56,799 nt of DNA, taken from the NCBI GenBank assembly GCA_003166865.1, contig PMUP01000012.1, positions 1-56,799 of the forward strand, read 5' to 3'. Made by a program: the position numbers and the translations under genes. The notes under the pieces are model-generated. The model had not been told where the DNA came from. It did not search any database and saw only the letters and a list, made by a program, of their open reading frames with translations. Positions 1-8,458 of the stretch are shown here, piece after piece. Source of the DNA: Bryobacterales bacterium. Its GTDB lineage: Bacteria; Acidobacteriota; Terriglobia; Bryobacterales; Bryobacteraceae. The stretch's first letter is position 1. Every line of letters begins with the position of its first letter.

Positions 1-1
1 C

Positions 2-136
2 CGCCCGCCAGGCCCAGGTGGTCCCGGTCGCCCGCCAGGCCCAGGTGGGCCTGGCCGCCCGCCAGGCCCAGGTGGCCCTGGTCGCCCGCCGGCCCAGGGT
101 GGTCCGGGTCGCCCGCCGGCCCAGGGTGGTCCGGGT
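2..136 (+). repeat. 27-bp coding tandem repeat, five units
   Basis: Five head-to-tail 27-bp units start at 2, 29, 56, 83 and 110, each beginning CGCCCGCC, with a partial sixth from 137. Units 1-3 share one variant (CCAGGCCCAGGTGG core) and units 4-5 another (CGGCCCAGGGTGG). Because 27 is divisible by 3, the repeat preserves frame and encodes a nine-residue unit. The array probably continues left of the window. Confidence 0.85.
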
Positions 137-169
137 CGCCCGCCGGTCATGGTCCGAAAATCGCAATAA
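2..169 (+). CDS. C-terminal fragment of a Pro/Gly-rich protein (5' end outside window)
   Basis: The frame starting at base 2 is open and ends at TAA 167-169. The visible tail consists of nine-residue repeats of the form RPPGPGGPG, later RPPAQGGPG, followed by a short basic end (VMVRKSQ). It is not collagen-like, because glycine does not fall at every third position. The stop lies 6 bp before the GTG of maf, so the two genes are probably co-transcribed. Nothing in the visible part identifies the protein. A disordered Pro/Gly/Arg-rich tail like this occurs on many RNA-binding or secreted proteins. Frame choice rests on the regular nine-residue repeat and the clean stop just before maf. Confidence 0.6.
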   Translation, partial: RPPGPGGPGRPPGPGGPGRPPGPGGPGRPPAQGGPGRPPAQGGPGRPPVMVRKSQ

Positions 170-175
170 GCACGC

Positions 176-715
176 GTGCTGGTTCTTGCCTCCAAGTCGC
201 CGCGCCGCCAACAGATTTTGCGCGACGCGGGGATTCCATTCGTGGTGCGTTCGGCCGATGTTCCCGAACAGCGGCGTCCCAATGAATCACCGGCCGACTA
301 TGTGCGGCGATTGGCAGAAGAGAAGGCCTTCGCGGTGACGATCCTCGAAGGTGAGGTCGTATTGGGTGCCGACACCGTCGTCGTGATCGATGGTCTGGTG
401 CTAGAAAAACCGATCGATGCCAGCGATGCTATTCGAATGCTTCGGCTTTTGTCGGGGCGCGAGCACGAAGTGATCACGGGCATCTGCCTGCGCAGTGATG
501 GACGCAAGATCGTGGACGCCGCCACTACGCGGGTCCGCTTCGTTCCGCTCACGAGCGAGCAAATCGAAGCTTACGTCGAGAGCGGCGAGCCGATGGACAA
601 GGCCGGCGCCTATGCCATTCAGGGGCTCGCTTCGAAATTCATCGATCATGTCGAAGGAAGCTACTCCAACGTGGTGGGGCTGCCGGTGGCGCTGGTATAT
701 CGGCTTCTGTGGTAA
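176..715 (+). CDS. maf: Maf-family nucleoside triphosphate pyrophosphatase
   Basis: A 179-residue protein of normal Maf length. Maf proteins hydrolyse non-canonical or pyrimidine nucleoside triphosphates (dTTP/UTP type) in the cytoplasm and are linked to septum control in some bacteria. The N-terminus LVLASKSPRR is the family nucleotide-binding signature. GADTVVVID near residues 62-70 contains the conserved acidic residue, and MDKAGAYAIQG near 140-150 matches the dTTP/UTP (YhdE-like) subgroup. The start is GTG at 176, which places the signature at the very N-terminus as in homologues. The gene begins 6 bp after the preceding stop and is followed after 31 bp by an ECF sigma factor. Confidence 0.95.
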   Translation: MLVLASKSPRRQQILRDAGIPFVVRSADVPEQRRPNESPADYVRRLAEEKAFAVTILEGEVVLGADTVVVIDGLVLEKPIDASDAIRMLRLLSGREHEVITGICLRSDGRKIVDAATTRVRFVPLTSEQIEAYVESGEPMDKAGAYAIQGLASKFIDHVEGSYSNVVGLPVALVYRLLW

Positions 716-746
716 CTTTCTCCCAGGAAGCCCTCTCCTCGAAACA

Positions 747-1313
747 ATGGACGCCCCCGGATCGGCTGAAATCACAGGTTTACTGAAGGCTTGGAACGGG
801 GGCGACCGCGCGGCCTTGGACCGCCTGACCCCGGTAATCTACGAGGAACTGCGCCGCATGGCGCGGCGATATATGCGCAATGAGCGCGCCGGCAACACGC
901 TTCAGGCCACTGCTCTGGTCAACGAGGTGTATCTGCGCCTGATAGACGTCAAGAACGTCGAGTGGCAGCACCGGGCGCAATTCTTCGCGATCTCGGCGCA
1001 GATGATGCGGCGCATCCTGGTGGACGCCGCCAGAGCGCGCGGCTCCCATAAGCGGGGCGGCGGCGCGGAAAAAGTCAACGTAGATGAAGTAGCGGTGCTT
1101 TCGCCTGAGCCAGAGGAATCGATCATCGCCTTGGATGACGCGCTGGAAGCGTTCGCGAAGCTGGCCCCGCGCCAGGCCAAAGTGGTCGAGCTGCGCTACT
1201 TCGCCGGTCTCAGCGAAGAAGAAATAGCCGAAGTCACGAAAACCTCTGCCCGCACCGTCGAGCGCGACTGGCAGTTTGCCCGATCGTGGCTGATGCGTGA
1301 GCTGAGCCGCTAA
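747..1313 (+). CDS. ECF-type RNA polymerase sigma factor (acidobacterial, TIGR02999-like)
   Basis: A 188-residue sigma-70 family regulator. ATG 747 was chosen because homologues begin a few residues before ITGLLKAWNGGD. Region 2 is visible as YEELRRMARRYMRNER and the helix LQATALVNEVYLRLID. Region 4 is KVVELRYFAGLSEEEIAE followed by the recognition helix TSARTVERDWQFARSWL. The family is typical of acidobacteria and planctomycetes and is commonly found beside Ser/Thr kinases; here a PD40 kinase lies 670 bp downstream. No anti-sigma factor is adjacent, so activity may depend on phosphorylation or another partner. That part is inference. Confidence 0.92.
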   Translation: MDAPGSAEITGLLKAWNGGDRAALDRLTPVIYEELRRMARRYMRNERAGNTLQATALVNEVYLRLIDVKNVEWQHRAQFFAISAQMMRRILVDAARARGSHKRGGGAEKVNVDEVAVLSPEPEESIIALDDALEAFAKLAPRQAKVVELRYFAGLSEEEIAEVTKTSARTVERDWQFARSWLMRELSR

Positions 1314-1416
1314 GTCCGCCCCGGAAAATTCTTTCGCGAACCTTGTCGGGTTCCAACTTCCATTTGCGCCTGCTCAGGTGGAAGCCGATACGGCTTCGAC
1401 CAACAAGGAGGTCCCA

Positions 1417-1824
1417 ATGAAAACGCAACTGATTCAGACCGCTGTCGCCGCTCTCACGCTAGCCGCCGCCGGCTATGCGCAAAGCGCGCAAGAACTCAAA
1501 GTGATTGTTCCGTTCGACTTTGTTGCCGGAAGCCGTACGCTTTCCGCCGGTCAATACACAGTCTCACAGCCTGGCAACTCCGTCATCGTTCGATCCGCTG
1601 GAGGCGCGCCAGGCGCCGTCATGATCACAAACCGGGTTAAATCTCCGGGCAGGCAGGAGATCGGGAAGCTGGTCTTTCACCGCTACGGAAATCGTTATTT
1701 CCTGTCGGAAGTCTGGGGCACCGACCAGAGCACAGGCAGCCAGCTTCCAAAGACAACGCAGGAACGCGAGCTGGCGCAACACGCGCGGAATGAACTGGCG
1801 ACGATCTTCGTCTCAGCACCCTGA
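1417..1824 (+). CDS. Small exported protein, function unknown
   Basis: A 135-residue protein. ATG 1417 has an excellent Shine-Dalgarno (AAGGAGG, 1405-1411) five bases upstream, which decides the start. The N-terminus MKTQLIQTAVAALTLAAAGYAQ is a signal peptide, probably cleaved after AYAQ-like sequence near residue 22. The mature part starts with LKVIVPFDFVAGSRTLSAGQYTV, a phrase I associate with a widespread acidobacterial exported family; no catalytic motif is visible. It sits between the ECF sigma factor and a Ser/Thr kinase and could be a target of either. Function is not assigned. Confidence 0.85.
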   Translation: MKTQLIQTAVAALTLAAAGYAQSAQELKVIVPFDFVAGSRTLSAGQYTVSQPGNSVIVRSAGGAPGAVMITNRVKSPGRQEIGKLVFHRYGNRYFLSEVWGTDQSTGSQLPKTTQERELAQHARNELATIFVSAP

Positions 1825-1985
1825 AACGTGCTGAGCGAACAGGGCGGGCCGGGATTGCCCCTTCACCCCGGGCGTTCCGGTCCGCCCGAGGTGATAATAT
1901 CGGGACACTGACCCCGGAACGCATCCGCCAAGTCGAAGAGCTGTACCATGCGGCGCGGGAGTGCGAGCGCTCGGAACGAGCGGCG

Positions 1986-4784
1986 TTGCTAGCCCAGGCG
2001 GAACCTGGACTGCGGCGTGACGTTGAATCGCTGCTGGCTCAGGACGGCTTGGATGGTCCCATGGAGCGGCCGGCAGTCGAGTTGGCGGCGCGGCTATTGG
2101 ACCTTTCGAAGGTGGACCTTTCGACGGCCACGCATCTAACGATAGGTGCTCAACTAGGACCTTACAAGATCCTAGCGCCGCTCGGCGCGGGCGGTATGGG
2201 GCGAGTGTACAGGGGCTTGGATACCCGACTCGGCCGCGCGGTTGCCATCAAGATTGCCAACCAGCAGTTTAGCGAACGCTTCGAGCGCGAGGCGCGGGCC
2301 ATCTCCGCACTGAACCACCCCAATATCTGCACGCTGTACGATGTCGGGCCGAATTACCTGGTGATGGAATTGGTGGAGGGTGAGACGCTGGCGGCTCGTC
2401 TGCTCAAGGGCGCGCTCCCCTTCGATCTGGTATCAGGCGACGGGGTCCAAATTGCCGGTGCACTCGCGGCGGCGCACGCGCGCGGAATTGTTCATCGTGA
2501 TCTGAAACCCGCGAACATCATGATCACGAAATCCGGGATCAAGGTTCTGGATTTCGGGCTGGCGAAGATCGCCCGGCCGGCCAACGTTCCGAAAGCATCC
2601 GAGCCCTTGACGGCCGAGAACGCAGTGATGGGCACACTCGGCTACATGGCGCCGGAGCAAGTGGAAGGCAAAGAGTGCGACGCGCGGACCGATCTCTTCG
2701 CGCTGGGCCTGATCCTCGCCGAGATGGCCACTGGGAAACGAGTGATCACGGGTGACAGCCAGGCTGCTTTGATGGCTGCGGTCATGAATTTTCAGCCGGC
2801 GCCGATCGTGGGCGTTCCGCCGCAGTTCTCCCACGTAGTGGAGCGCTGCCTGGAGCGAGATCCGGAACAACGCTGGCAGACCGCTTCGGATGTCCAGCGC
2901 GAATTGGAATGGGTCGCGCGAAGCCAAACGACGCTGGGCGTGGAGAAGGCGGCTGGCACTGGCCCTGGGCGCCGGATTTGGGCGCTGGCCATCGCGCTGA
3001 TGATTCTGCTCGCGCTGGCCGCGTGGCTGGGCTTCGCTCACTTCCGCGCCAGCCCTCCTGCGGCGGCTGAATTGGCGCGCTTCGAGATCACGCTGCCGGA
3101 TAAGGTCAACTTCAGCGCCGTCGGCACTTTCGCCGTTTCACCGGATGGCCACCGGTTGGTCTTCGCCGCCGTGGGCGCCGATAACGTGCAGCGTCTGTGG
3201 CTCCGTGCCCTAGATTCGGTGGATGCGCAGCAACTCCAGGGCACGGAGAATCCAGGGACGGTCGTATGGTCGCCCGACAGCCGCTTGGTCGCATTTGCCT
3301 CAGGCTCGAAACTTAAGAAGATCGACGTTTCGGGTGGTCCTCCAGAGACGATCAGCGATTTGAGTCAGGAGGTTGTCGGAGGCTCCTGGAACCGCGATGG
3401 CGTGATCATTTTTGGAGGGGACGACGGTATCCGACGCGTTTCCGAAGCAGGTGGCGGAGCGTCCGCGGTGATCCGAACGGATCCGGCGCGCGAGTCCCTT
3501 TCGTATCCGACATTCCTTCCAGACGGAAAGCATTTCGTTTACTTCCGTACTGCGGCGGGGCAAAACGCAGGCGACGTCTGGCTAGGATCGCTAGATGCCG
3601 GGGCCGGACCGCAAGTCCCCAGACAACTCTTGCGGGCTGACTTCAGTCCCGTCTACGCGCCCTCTTCAGACCCAGGAACCGGATATATCCTTTTTATCCG
3701 TCAAGACACGCTACTTGCCCAGGCGTTCGATCTGCGCAAGCTCGAACTGACCGGCGCGCCGATACGAGTGGCCGCCCCAGTTGCAACCGATCCTAGGAAT
3801 CTTGGTGGCCTCTTCTCGGCCTCTCGAACCGGCACTCTGATTTACAGGGAAGGCGGACGCCTGGATCGCCAGCTTACGTGGTTCAACCGGCAAGGGAACG
3901 TGCTCGGCACGATCGGCGAGCCAGGCTACGACCTCATCCTGTCCTTGTCGCCGGATGGGACGCGTGCTGCCGTCAGCGAGTTGGATGTCCAGACCCTCGA
4001 CACGGGCATTTGGCTGGTCGACCTCTCGCGCGGCACAAAGACGCGTTTGACCTCGAATCCTGAACGAGACAACTTTCCCGTCTGGTCCGCCGACGGTAAT
4101 CACATCCTCTTCAGAAGCATTCGCGGCGCAGGCATGAGTTTTTATGAGCGAGCCTACAGCGGAGCTGGAAGCGAAGAACTGCTGCTCACGCTGCAAGGGC
4201 CGAGCGGGTTTCCCCTGGATTGGTCCCGGGACGGGCGCTTTTTACTCTTTGGAGTGAATGATCCGAAAACGTCGTTCGACTTATGGATACTGCCTCTCGA
4301 TGGTAGCCGCAAGCCCGTACCTTTCCTCCGTACGGAGTTTACCGAAACCGGGGGACAATTCTCTCCAGACGGCCGCTGGATCGCCTACTATTCGAATGAG
4401 TCGGGCAGAGGAGAGCTCTATGTCCAGCCTTTTGATCCTGCCAAAGGTTCGCCGGGAGCGGGCAAGTGGATGGTCTCCAAGGGCGGCGCCTTGAGCGGGC
4501 ATTGGCGGAGGGGCGGCAAAGAACTGCTCTATCTCTCACCGGACGCAACAGTGATGAAAGTGGACATCAGCGTTACTCCGGCATTCCACGCAGGACCGCC
4601 AGAACGGCTGTTCCAACTGCCGCCGGCCTTCCAGCAGGCGCGGTCCCTCTTCAATCTCGGATATCTTGTCGATACCACCGAGGATGGAAACCGATTCCTG
4701 GTTGCGATGCCGATGAACCAGCCGCCGCGGCCGGTTTTCAATGTGGTATTGAACTGGCCCGCGGTTTTGAAGCAATCCCCATGA
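1986..4784 (+). CDS. Transmembrane Ser/Thr protein kinase with PD40/WD40-like beta-propeller
   Basis: A 932-residue protein from TTG 1986. The kinase domain (about 58-310) has the glycine loop GAGGMG (67-72), Lys89 in AVAIK, HRDLKPAN with Asp172, DFG at 189-191 and APEQ near 222, so it should be active. A single transmembrane helix lies at about 331-352, followed by PD40-type repeats to the end (SPDGHRLVF, SPDSRLVAF, LPDGKHFVY, SPDGTRAAV, SRDGRFLLF, SPDGRWIAY). The predicted layout is kinase inside, propeller outside or periplasmic. The frame stays open upstream and encodes a typical kinase N-terminus, TPERIRQVEELYHAARECE, preceded by CTG at 1908; the true start may be that CTG. The stop overlaps the ATG of the next frame (ATGA). 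Confidence 0.93.
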   Translation: MLAQAEPGLRRDVESLLAQDGLDGPMERPAVELAARLLDLSKVDLSTATHLTIGAQLGPYKILAPLGAGGMGRVYRGLDTRLGRAVAIKIANQQFSERFEREARAISALNHPNICTLYDVGPNYLVMELVEGETLAARLLKGALPFDLVSGDGVQIAGALAAAHARGIVHRDLKPANIMITKSGIKVLDFGLAKIARPANVPKASEPLTAENAVMGTLGYMAPEQVEGKECDARTDLFALGLILAEMATGKRVITGDSQAALMAAVMNFQPAPIVGVPPQFSHVVERCLERDPEQRWQTASDVQRELEWVARSQTTLGVEKAAGTGPGRRIWALAIALMILLALAAWLGFAHFRASPPAAAELARFEITLPDKVNFSAVGTFAVSPDGHRLVFAAVGADNVQRLWLRALDSVDAQQLQGTENPGTVVWSPDSRLVAFASGSKLKKIDVSGGPPETISDLSQEVVGGSWNRDGVIIFGGDDGIRRVSEAGGGASAVIRTDPARESLSYPTFLPDGKHFVYFRTAAGQNAGDVWLGSLDAGAGPQVPRQLLRADFSPVYAPSSDPGTGYILFIRQDTLLAQAFDLRKLELTGAPIRVAAPVATDPRNLGGLFSASRTGTLIYREGGRLDRQLTWFNRQGNVLGTIGEPGYDLILSLSPDGTRAAVSELDVQTLDTGIWLVDLSRGTKTRLTSNPERDNFPVWSADGNHILFRSIRGAGMSFYERAYSGAGSEELLLTLQGPSGFPLDWSRDGRFLLFGVNDPKTSFDLWILPLDGSRKPVPFLRTEFTETGGQFSPDGRWIAYYSNESGRGELYVQPFDPAKGSPGAGKWMVSKGGALSGHWRRGGKELLYLSPDATVMKVDISVTPAFHAGPPERLFQLPPAFQQARSLFNLGYLVDTTEDGNRFLVAMPMNQPPRPVFNVVLNWPAVLKQSP

Positions 4785-5220
4785 CGGCCGCCTTGCCCAG
4801 ATCCGTTGAGGAGCAACTCTCGGAGGAAGACGACCTAGCACTCTGGGAACAGGTGTTAAGAACCGTAGCGGAGGACGCTTCGGTGCTTCAAGTAGTCGAC
4901 CACCGTTCGCACCTGTACGCGGAAGTAGGGGTTTGTTCCGTAGATCCGGTCTGCCGGGTTTCGACTGGAGTGTGAAACTGCAATTCGAACCGGCTGTGGC
5001 GAACTGGATTATTCCTTTGGAAATGCCGGCAAAACGGTTCAGTTTCGTGCGGATCGCTGTTCCCGCGCGAACGACCCGACATCGTCAAGCGGCGGTGCAT
5101 ACCCTGTGGTCGCCCAGAACCTTGGATGCCAAGAAACGGACCGTCTTTTATGGATTCCGAAATCTGAGCGGGGTTTGGGAATTGATGGCCCGTTCAAAGG
5201 AAATGACTGGAGAGAAATAA
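4781..5220 (+). pseudogene. Small unknown gene split over two frames (probable frameshift)
   Basis: ATG 4781 overlaps the kinase stop by the ATGA arrangement. Its frame encodes about 64 residues and stops at 4973-4975. A second frame, open across this stop to TAA 5218-5220, encodes a compositionally normal tail (FEPAVANWIIPLEMPAKR, AAVHTLWSPRTL, RTVFYGFRNLSGVWELMA) and overlaps the first between about 4921 and 4975. Neither half resembles a whole protein. Joined by a -1 shift near 4950-4960 (around VDPVCR / GFDWSV) they give one polypeptide of about 146 residues. I infer a one-base deletion or a sequencing error. No family is recognised. The alternative is two separate small genes, the second starting at 4933 (TTG). 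Confidence 0.5.
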
Positions 5221-5250
5221 TCTCCCGCAGCCACAAGATGAATTAGCCTT

Positions 5251-8200
5251 GTGGCCTATATCCGAATTCAAGTAGTGCATTGCGCGCTTCTGCTGGCGGC
5301 CGTGCAGTTGCTGGAAGCGCAGACCATCTTTAATCCCGCCCCTTCGCGCATCGTTGGTCAGGCCGTGTTGCAGCAGCAAGGAGTGCTGACTGCGATCGCG
5401 CCCAACCTGGTGGAGGGCAGGGAATTCAACAACCCGCAGGCGATTGCCGTGGATACTTCGGCGAACCCGCCCATTCTCTACGTCGCCGATTTCGGCAACA
5501 ACCGCGTGCTGGCGTGGAAGAATGTTTCGGCGTTCACCAAAGGTGATTTCGCCGACCTGGTCATCGGCCAGCGAGACTTGTTGTCGACAAGCTCAGAGGG
5601 TCCGGCGGCGGATCTGAGCACCGGGTTGTCCAGTCCGGTCGGCGTGGCCGTCGATTCCAGAGGCAATCTTTACGTCGTCGATGCTGGCAACAACCGCATC
5701 CTCCGATATCCGGCGCCTTTCGCGCAGACCGGCGACTTGCTGACGGTGGATCTGGTGATCGGCCAAGCGGATCTCAGCAGCAACTTGCCCAACGAAGGTC
5801 TCACAGGTCCCACCGCAAGCACGCTCGCTCTGGTGAGCGGCAGCGGTGTCTTTCGAGCGGGACTCGCCTTTGACGGGCAAGGCAATCTGTGGGTTTCCGA
5901 TCCCGGTAACAACCGGGTGTTGCAATTCCCCGCGTCCGAACTCGCCACAGGGTCCAATAACGAGCCCGCCGCCGCTCTCGTTCTCGGGCAAAACGATTTC
6001 TCTTCGAGCTCGCTGCCGGCCAATGTCACGCGCAGCGCCACGAATTATCTTTCACAGCCCGCCGGACTCGCTTTCGATCCCCAGGGCCGGCTCTTTGTAG
6101 CGGACAGCGCGAATCGCGTGGTGGTTTTCACGCCGCCGTTTTTCATTGGGCAATCCATTGCGCGCATTATGGGCGTGGTCACCACAGCCAACGCTCCTCC
6201 AGTCAGCGCAAGCACGCTCGGCGCCGCCCAGTCCGTGTTTTTTGTCGGGAGCAATCCTTATGTCGTGGACACCGGCAATGCGCGTATATTGGGCTACGCT
6301 CCATTCACGCAATGGCCGCTTGAAAGCGTGGCATTCTCGCCGCCAGCCACGACGGTGATCGGGCAGACTAATTTTCAATCCGCCCAGTCGAATCAGGGCC
6401 TGGCGCGACCAAACGCGTCGACATTCGCGGGTCCGCAGCCGAACCCATTCACGGGAGGCCCGGTGGGGGCGGTCTTCGATGGCTCCGATCTGCTGGTGGT
6501 GGACTCGGGGAACAATCGCGTGCTGGCGTTTCCTCAATCCAACGGTTTCGCCGCCGCCACGCGGGTTCTCGGACAGCTCGATTTCGAATACAACTCGCTC
6601 AACTTGATCGATGGCCGCGAAGTGGGCTTCAGCGGCAACATAGGTTCCTGTAGCGTCAATGGCGCGGTTCCATTCTTCACGGGAGGCAGCGCGGTGATCG
6701 ACGCGTCCGCGGCGCCTCCGCACCTTTACGTCGCGGACCCGCTGAACAATCGGATCCTGGGCTACCGGGATTATCGGAAAGTGAACGCGGGCGTCATAGC
6801 CGATTTGGTGATTGGGCAGCCCGATCTGATGACGGCGCTGGTGAACTATCCGACGAACAATCCAACGCAAGCCAACGCGCAGGGGCTATGGTCGCCCGAG
6901 GGGCTGGCCGTGGACGCGAACGGTAACCTCTACGTCGCCGACGCCTGCAACGCGCGCGTAGTGAGGTTTCCCGCGCCGTTCGCGCAAACGCCGGGCACGA
7001 CGCCGCTCGCCGATCTTGCGCTTGGGCAGACCAGTCTGGGTGGACAGCCCATCAAGGATGCCAGCGGTCAAACCCTGACCAGCGCCTACGGACTGGCTTT
7101 GACGGCCGCCGGAAACCTGGTGGTGTCGGATCCGCTCGCGAACCGGATTCTCTATTTCCAGAAAACCGTCGGCGGCGATTTTAAAACCGGTGAACCGGCG
7201 AGCAACGTTTTCGGCCAGGCGGATTTCAACTCGTCGCTGGCCACGGTTTTGGCCGGCCCGCACCTGATCGCTGTCGATGCGAACGACCAGTTATACGTCG
7301 CCGACACCGGCAACAACCGTATCGCCGCGCTGCCCAGCGTGCCTACCGCCGGGAACAATCCGCCGGTCTTGTTTTCGATTCCGCAATTGAGCAGTCCCTA
7401 CGGCGTGTTCGTGAATCAGGCCACCGGGGAGATCTGGGCTGCGAACACCGGCGGCAATCAAGTGCTACGCTACACGAACAGCGCCGCCATCATTATCAAT
7501 TCCGCGCCCAGCGCGACGCTGGGGGTCTTCGGTCCGGTGTCGATAGCGCTGGATCCGTTCGGCAATCCGATGATCGCCGAGGGTTCCACCAACCGGGTTT
7601 CGTTTTACTACCCTGCGATTGACTACACGACGTCCGCGGGCGGAGTGCCGGGCCAATCGTCCGGCAACGCGGCCAATTTCTTCCCCAGTTTCGCTCCGGG
7701 AATGCTCGCGACGATTTTCTCGTTCGCTACGGCGCCGTTCGGCGCTCAGACCGCGTCATCCTCCGCCATTCCGATATCCAGCGTGCTGGGCGATGTGCAA
7801 GTCACGGTGGGCGGTACGCCGGCTCCACTGATGCTCGTCTCGCCGGGCCAGATCAACTTTCAGGTTCCTGGCGCGACGCCGGTCAATGTCCTTCAGGAAA
7901 TCAAAGTGGCGCAAGTTTCCACTGGCCAGGTTCTCGCGAGCTGGCTTTTCCGCATAGACGCCGAGTCGCCCGGATTGTTCACTGTCGATGGCAGCGGATC
8001 GGGACAGGTTGCTGCCTTGAACGCCGATGGTTCGCTGAACAATGGCGCGAATCCGGCCAAGGCCGGAAGCCTGGTGACGATGTATGCCACCGGCCAGGGT
8101 TTCATCCGCGGAATGCCACCCGATGGAGCGCCGGCGCAGGGGCTGATCAAGACCAGCCAGACGCCGCAGGTGTTCATCAATTCCGGCTATGTTGGCGCGG

Positions 8201-8379
8201 GAGATGTGCTGTACTCGGGGCTGTCGCCGGGCTTCGTGGGCCTGTGGCAGATCAACGTCCGTATCCCTTCGGACGTGCCTCCCGGCGCGGTAATCGTGTT
8301 CATCAGCTACGGCGGGATCAACAGCATTCTGGATCCAAACGGGATTCGGCGCACGACCACGATTCAGGTTACGCCGTAA
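5251..8379 (+). CDS. Exported NHL-repeat protein with Solibacter-type C-terminal domain
   Basis: A 1042-residue secreted protein. GTG 5251 is the first start after an in-frame TGA at 5239 and gives a signal peptide (VVHCALLLAAVQLLEAQ). Residues of about 40-780 contain many NHL-type propeller blades, visible as repeats of LYVADFGNNRVLAW, LYVVDAGNNRILRYP, LWVSDPGNNRVLQFP, LYVADACNARVVRFP and LYVADTGNNRIAALP, alternating with VIGQ-D/N-F segments. The last roughly 240 residues (SFAPGMLATIFS, PLMLVSPGQINFQVP, LVTMYATGQGF, GLWQINVRIPSDVPPGAV) match the domain I know as TIGR03437, abundant in Solibacter. The likely role is an extracellular ligand-binding or adhesive scaffold. No enzyme motif is visible. 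Confidence 0.9.
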   Translation: MAYIRIQVVHCALLLAAVQLLEAQTIFNPAPSRIVGQAVLQQQGVLTAIAPNLVEGREFNNPQAIAVDTSANPPILYVADFGNNRVLAWKNVSAFTKGDFADLVIGQRDLLSTSSEGPAADLSTGLSSPVGVAVDSRGNLYVVDAGNNRILRYPAPFAQTGDLLTVDLVIGQADLSSNLPNEGLTGPTASTLALVSGSGVFRAGLAFDGQGNLWVSDPGNNRVLQFPASELATGSNNEPAAALVLGQNDFSSSSLPANVTRSATNYLSQPAGLAFDPQGRLFVADSANRVVVFTPPFFIGQSIARIMGVVTTANAPPVSASTLGAAQSVFFVGSNPYVVDTGNARILGYAPFTQWPLESVAFSPPATTVIGQTNFQSAQSNQGLARPNASTFAGPQPNPFTGGPVGAVFDGSDLLVVDSGNNRVLAFPQSNGFAAATRVLGQLDFEYNSLNLIDGREVGFSGNIGSCSVNGAVPFFTGGSAVIDASAAPPHLYVADPLNNRILGYRDYRKVNAGVIADLVIGQPDLMTALVNYPTNNPTQANAQGLWSPEGLAVDANGNLYVADACNARVVRFPAPFAQTPGTTPLADLALGQTSLGGQPIKDASGQTLTSAYGLALTAAGNLVVSDPLANRILYFQKTVGGDFKTGEPASNVFGQADFNSSLATVLAGPHLIAVDANDQLYVADTGNNRIAALPSVPTAGNNPPVLFSIPQLSSPYGVFVNQATGEIWAANTGGNQVLRYTNSAAIIINSAPSATLGVFGPVSIALDPFGNPMIAEGSTNRVSFYYPAIDYTTSAGGVPGQSSGNAANFFPSFAPGMLATIFSFATAPFGAQTASSSAIPISSVLGDVQVTVGGTPAPLMLVSPGQINFQVPGATPVNVLQEIKVAQVSTGQVLASWLFRIDAESPGLFTVDGSGSGQVAALNADGSLNNGANPAKAGSLVTMYATGQGFIRGMPPDGAPAQGLIKTSQTPQVFINSGYVGAGDVLYSGLSPGFVGLWQINVRIPSDVPPGAVIVFISYGGINSILDPNGIRRTTTIQVTP

Positions 8380-8458
8380 GCCCCCGCAACCCTCCGTACC
8401 AGTGTCCACCTAAAGGCCAGAGCCCCGCTGGCCGATGAGTGGATAGGCGGCTACCGCA

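Noticed and set aside
2-145. Regular repeats at the left edge as a CRISPR array
   Set aside because: Units are directly adjacent without spacers, 27 bp long, and keep a reading frame; they are a coding tandem repeat.
1869-1888. Hairpin (CGGGCG, 8-nt loop, CGCCCG) after the small exported gene
   Set aside because: Short stem with no T-run after it, so it does not look like an intrinsic terminator, and it lies in GC-rich sequence where such stems are frequent.
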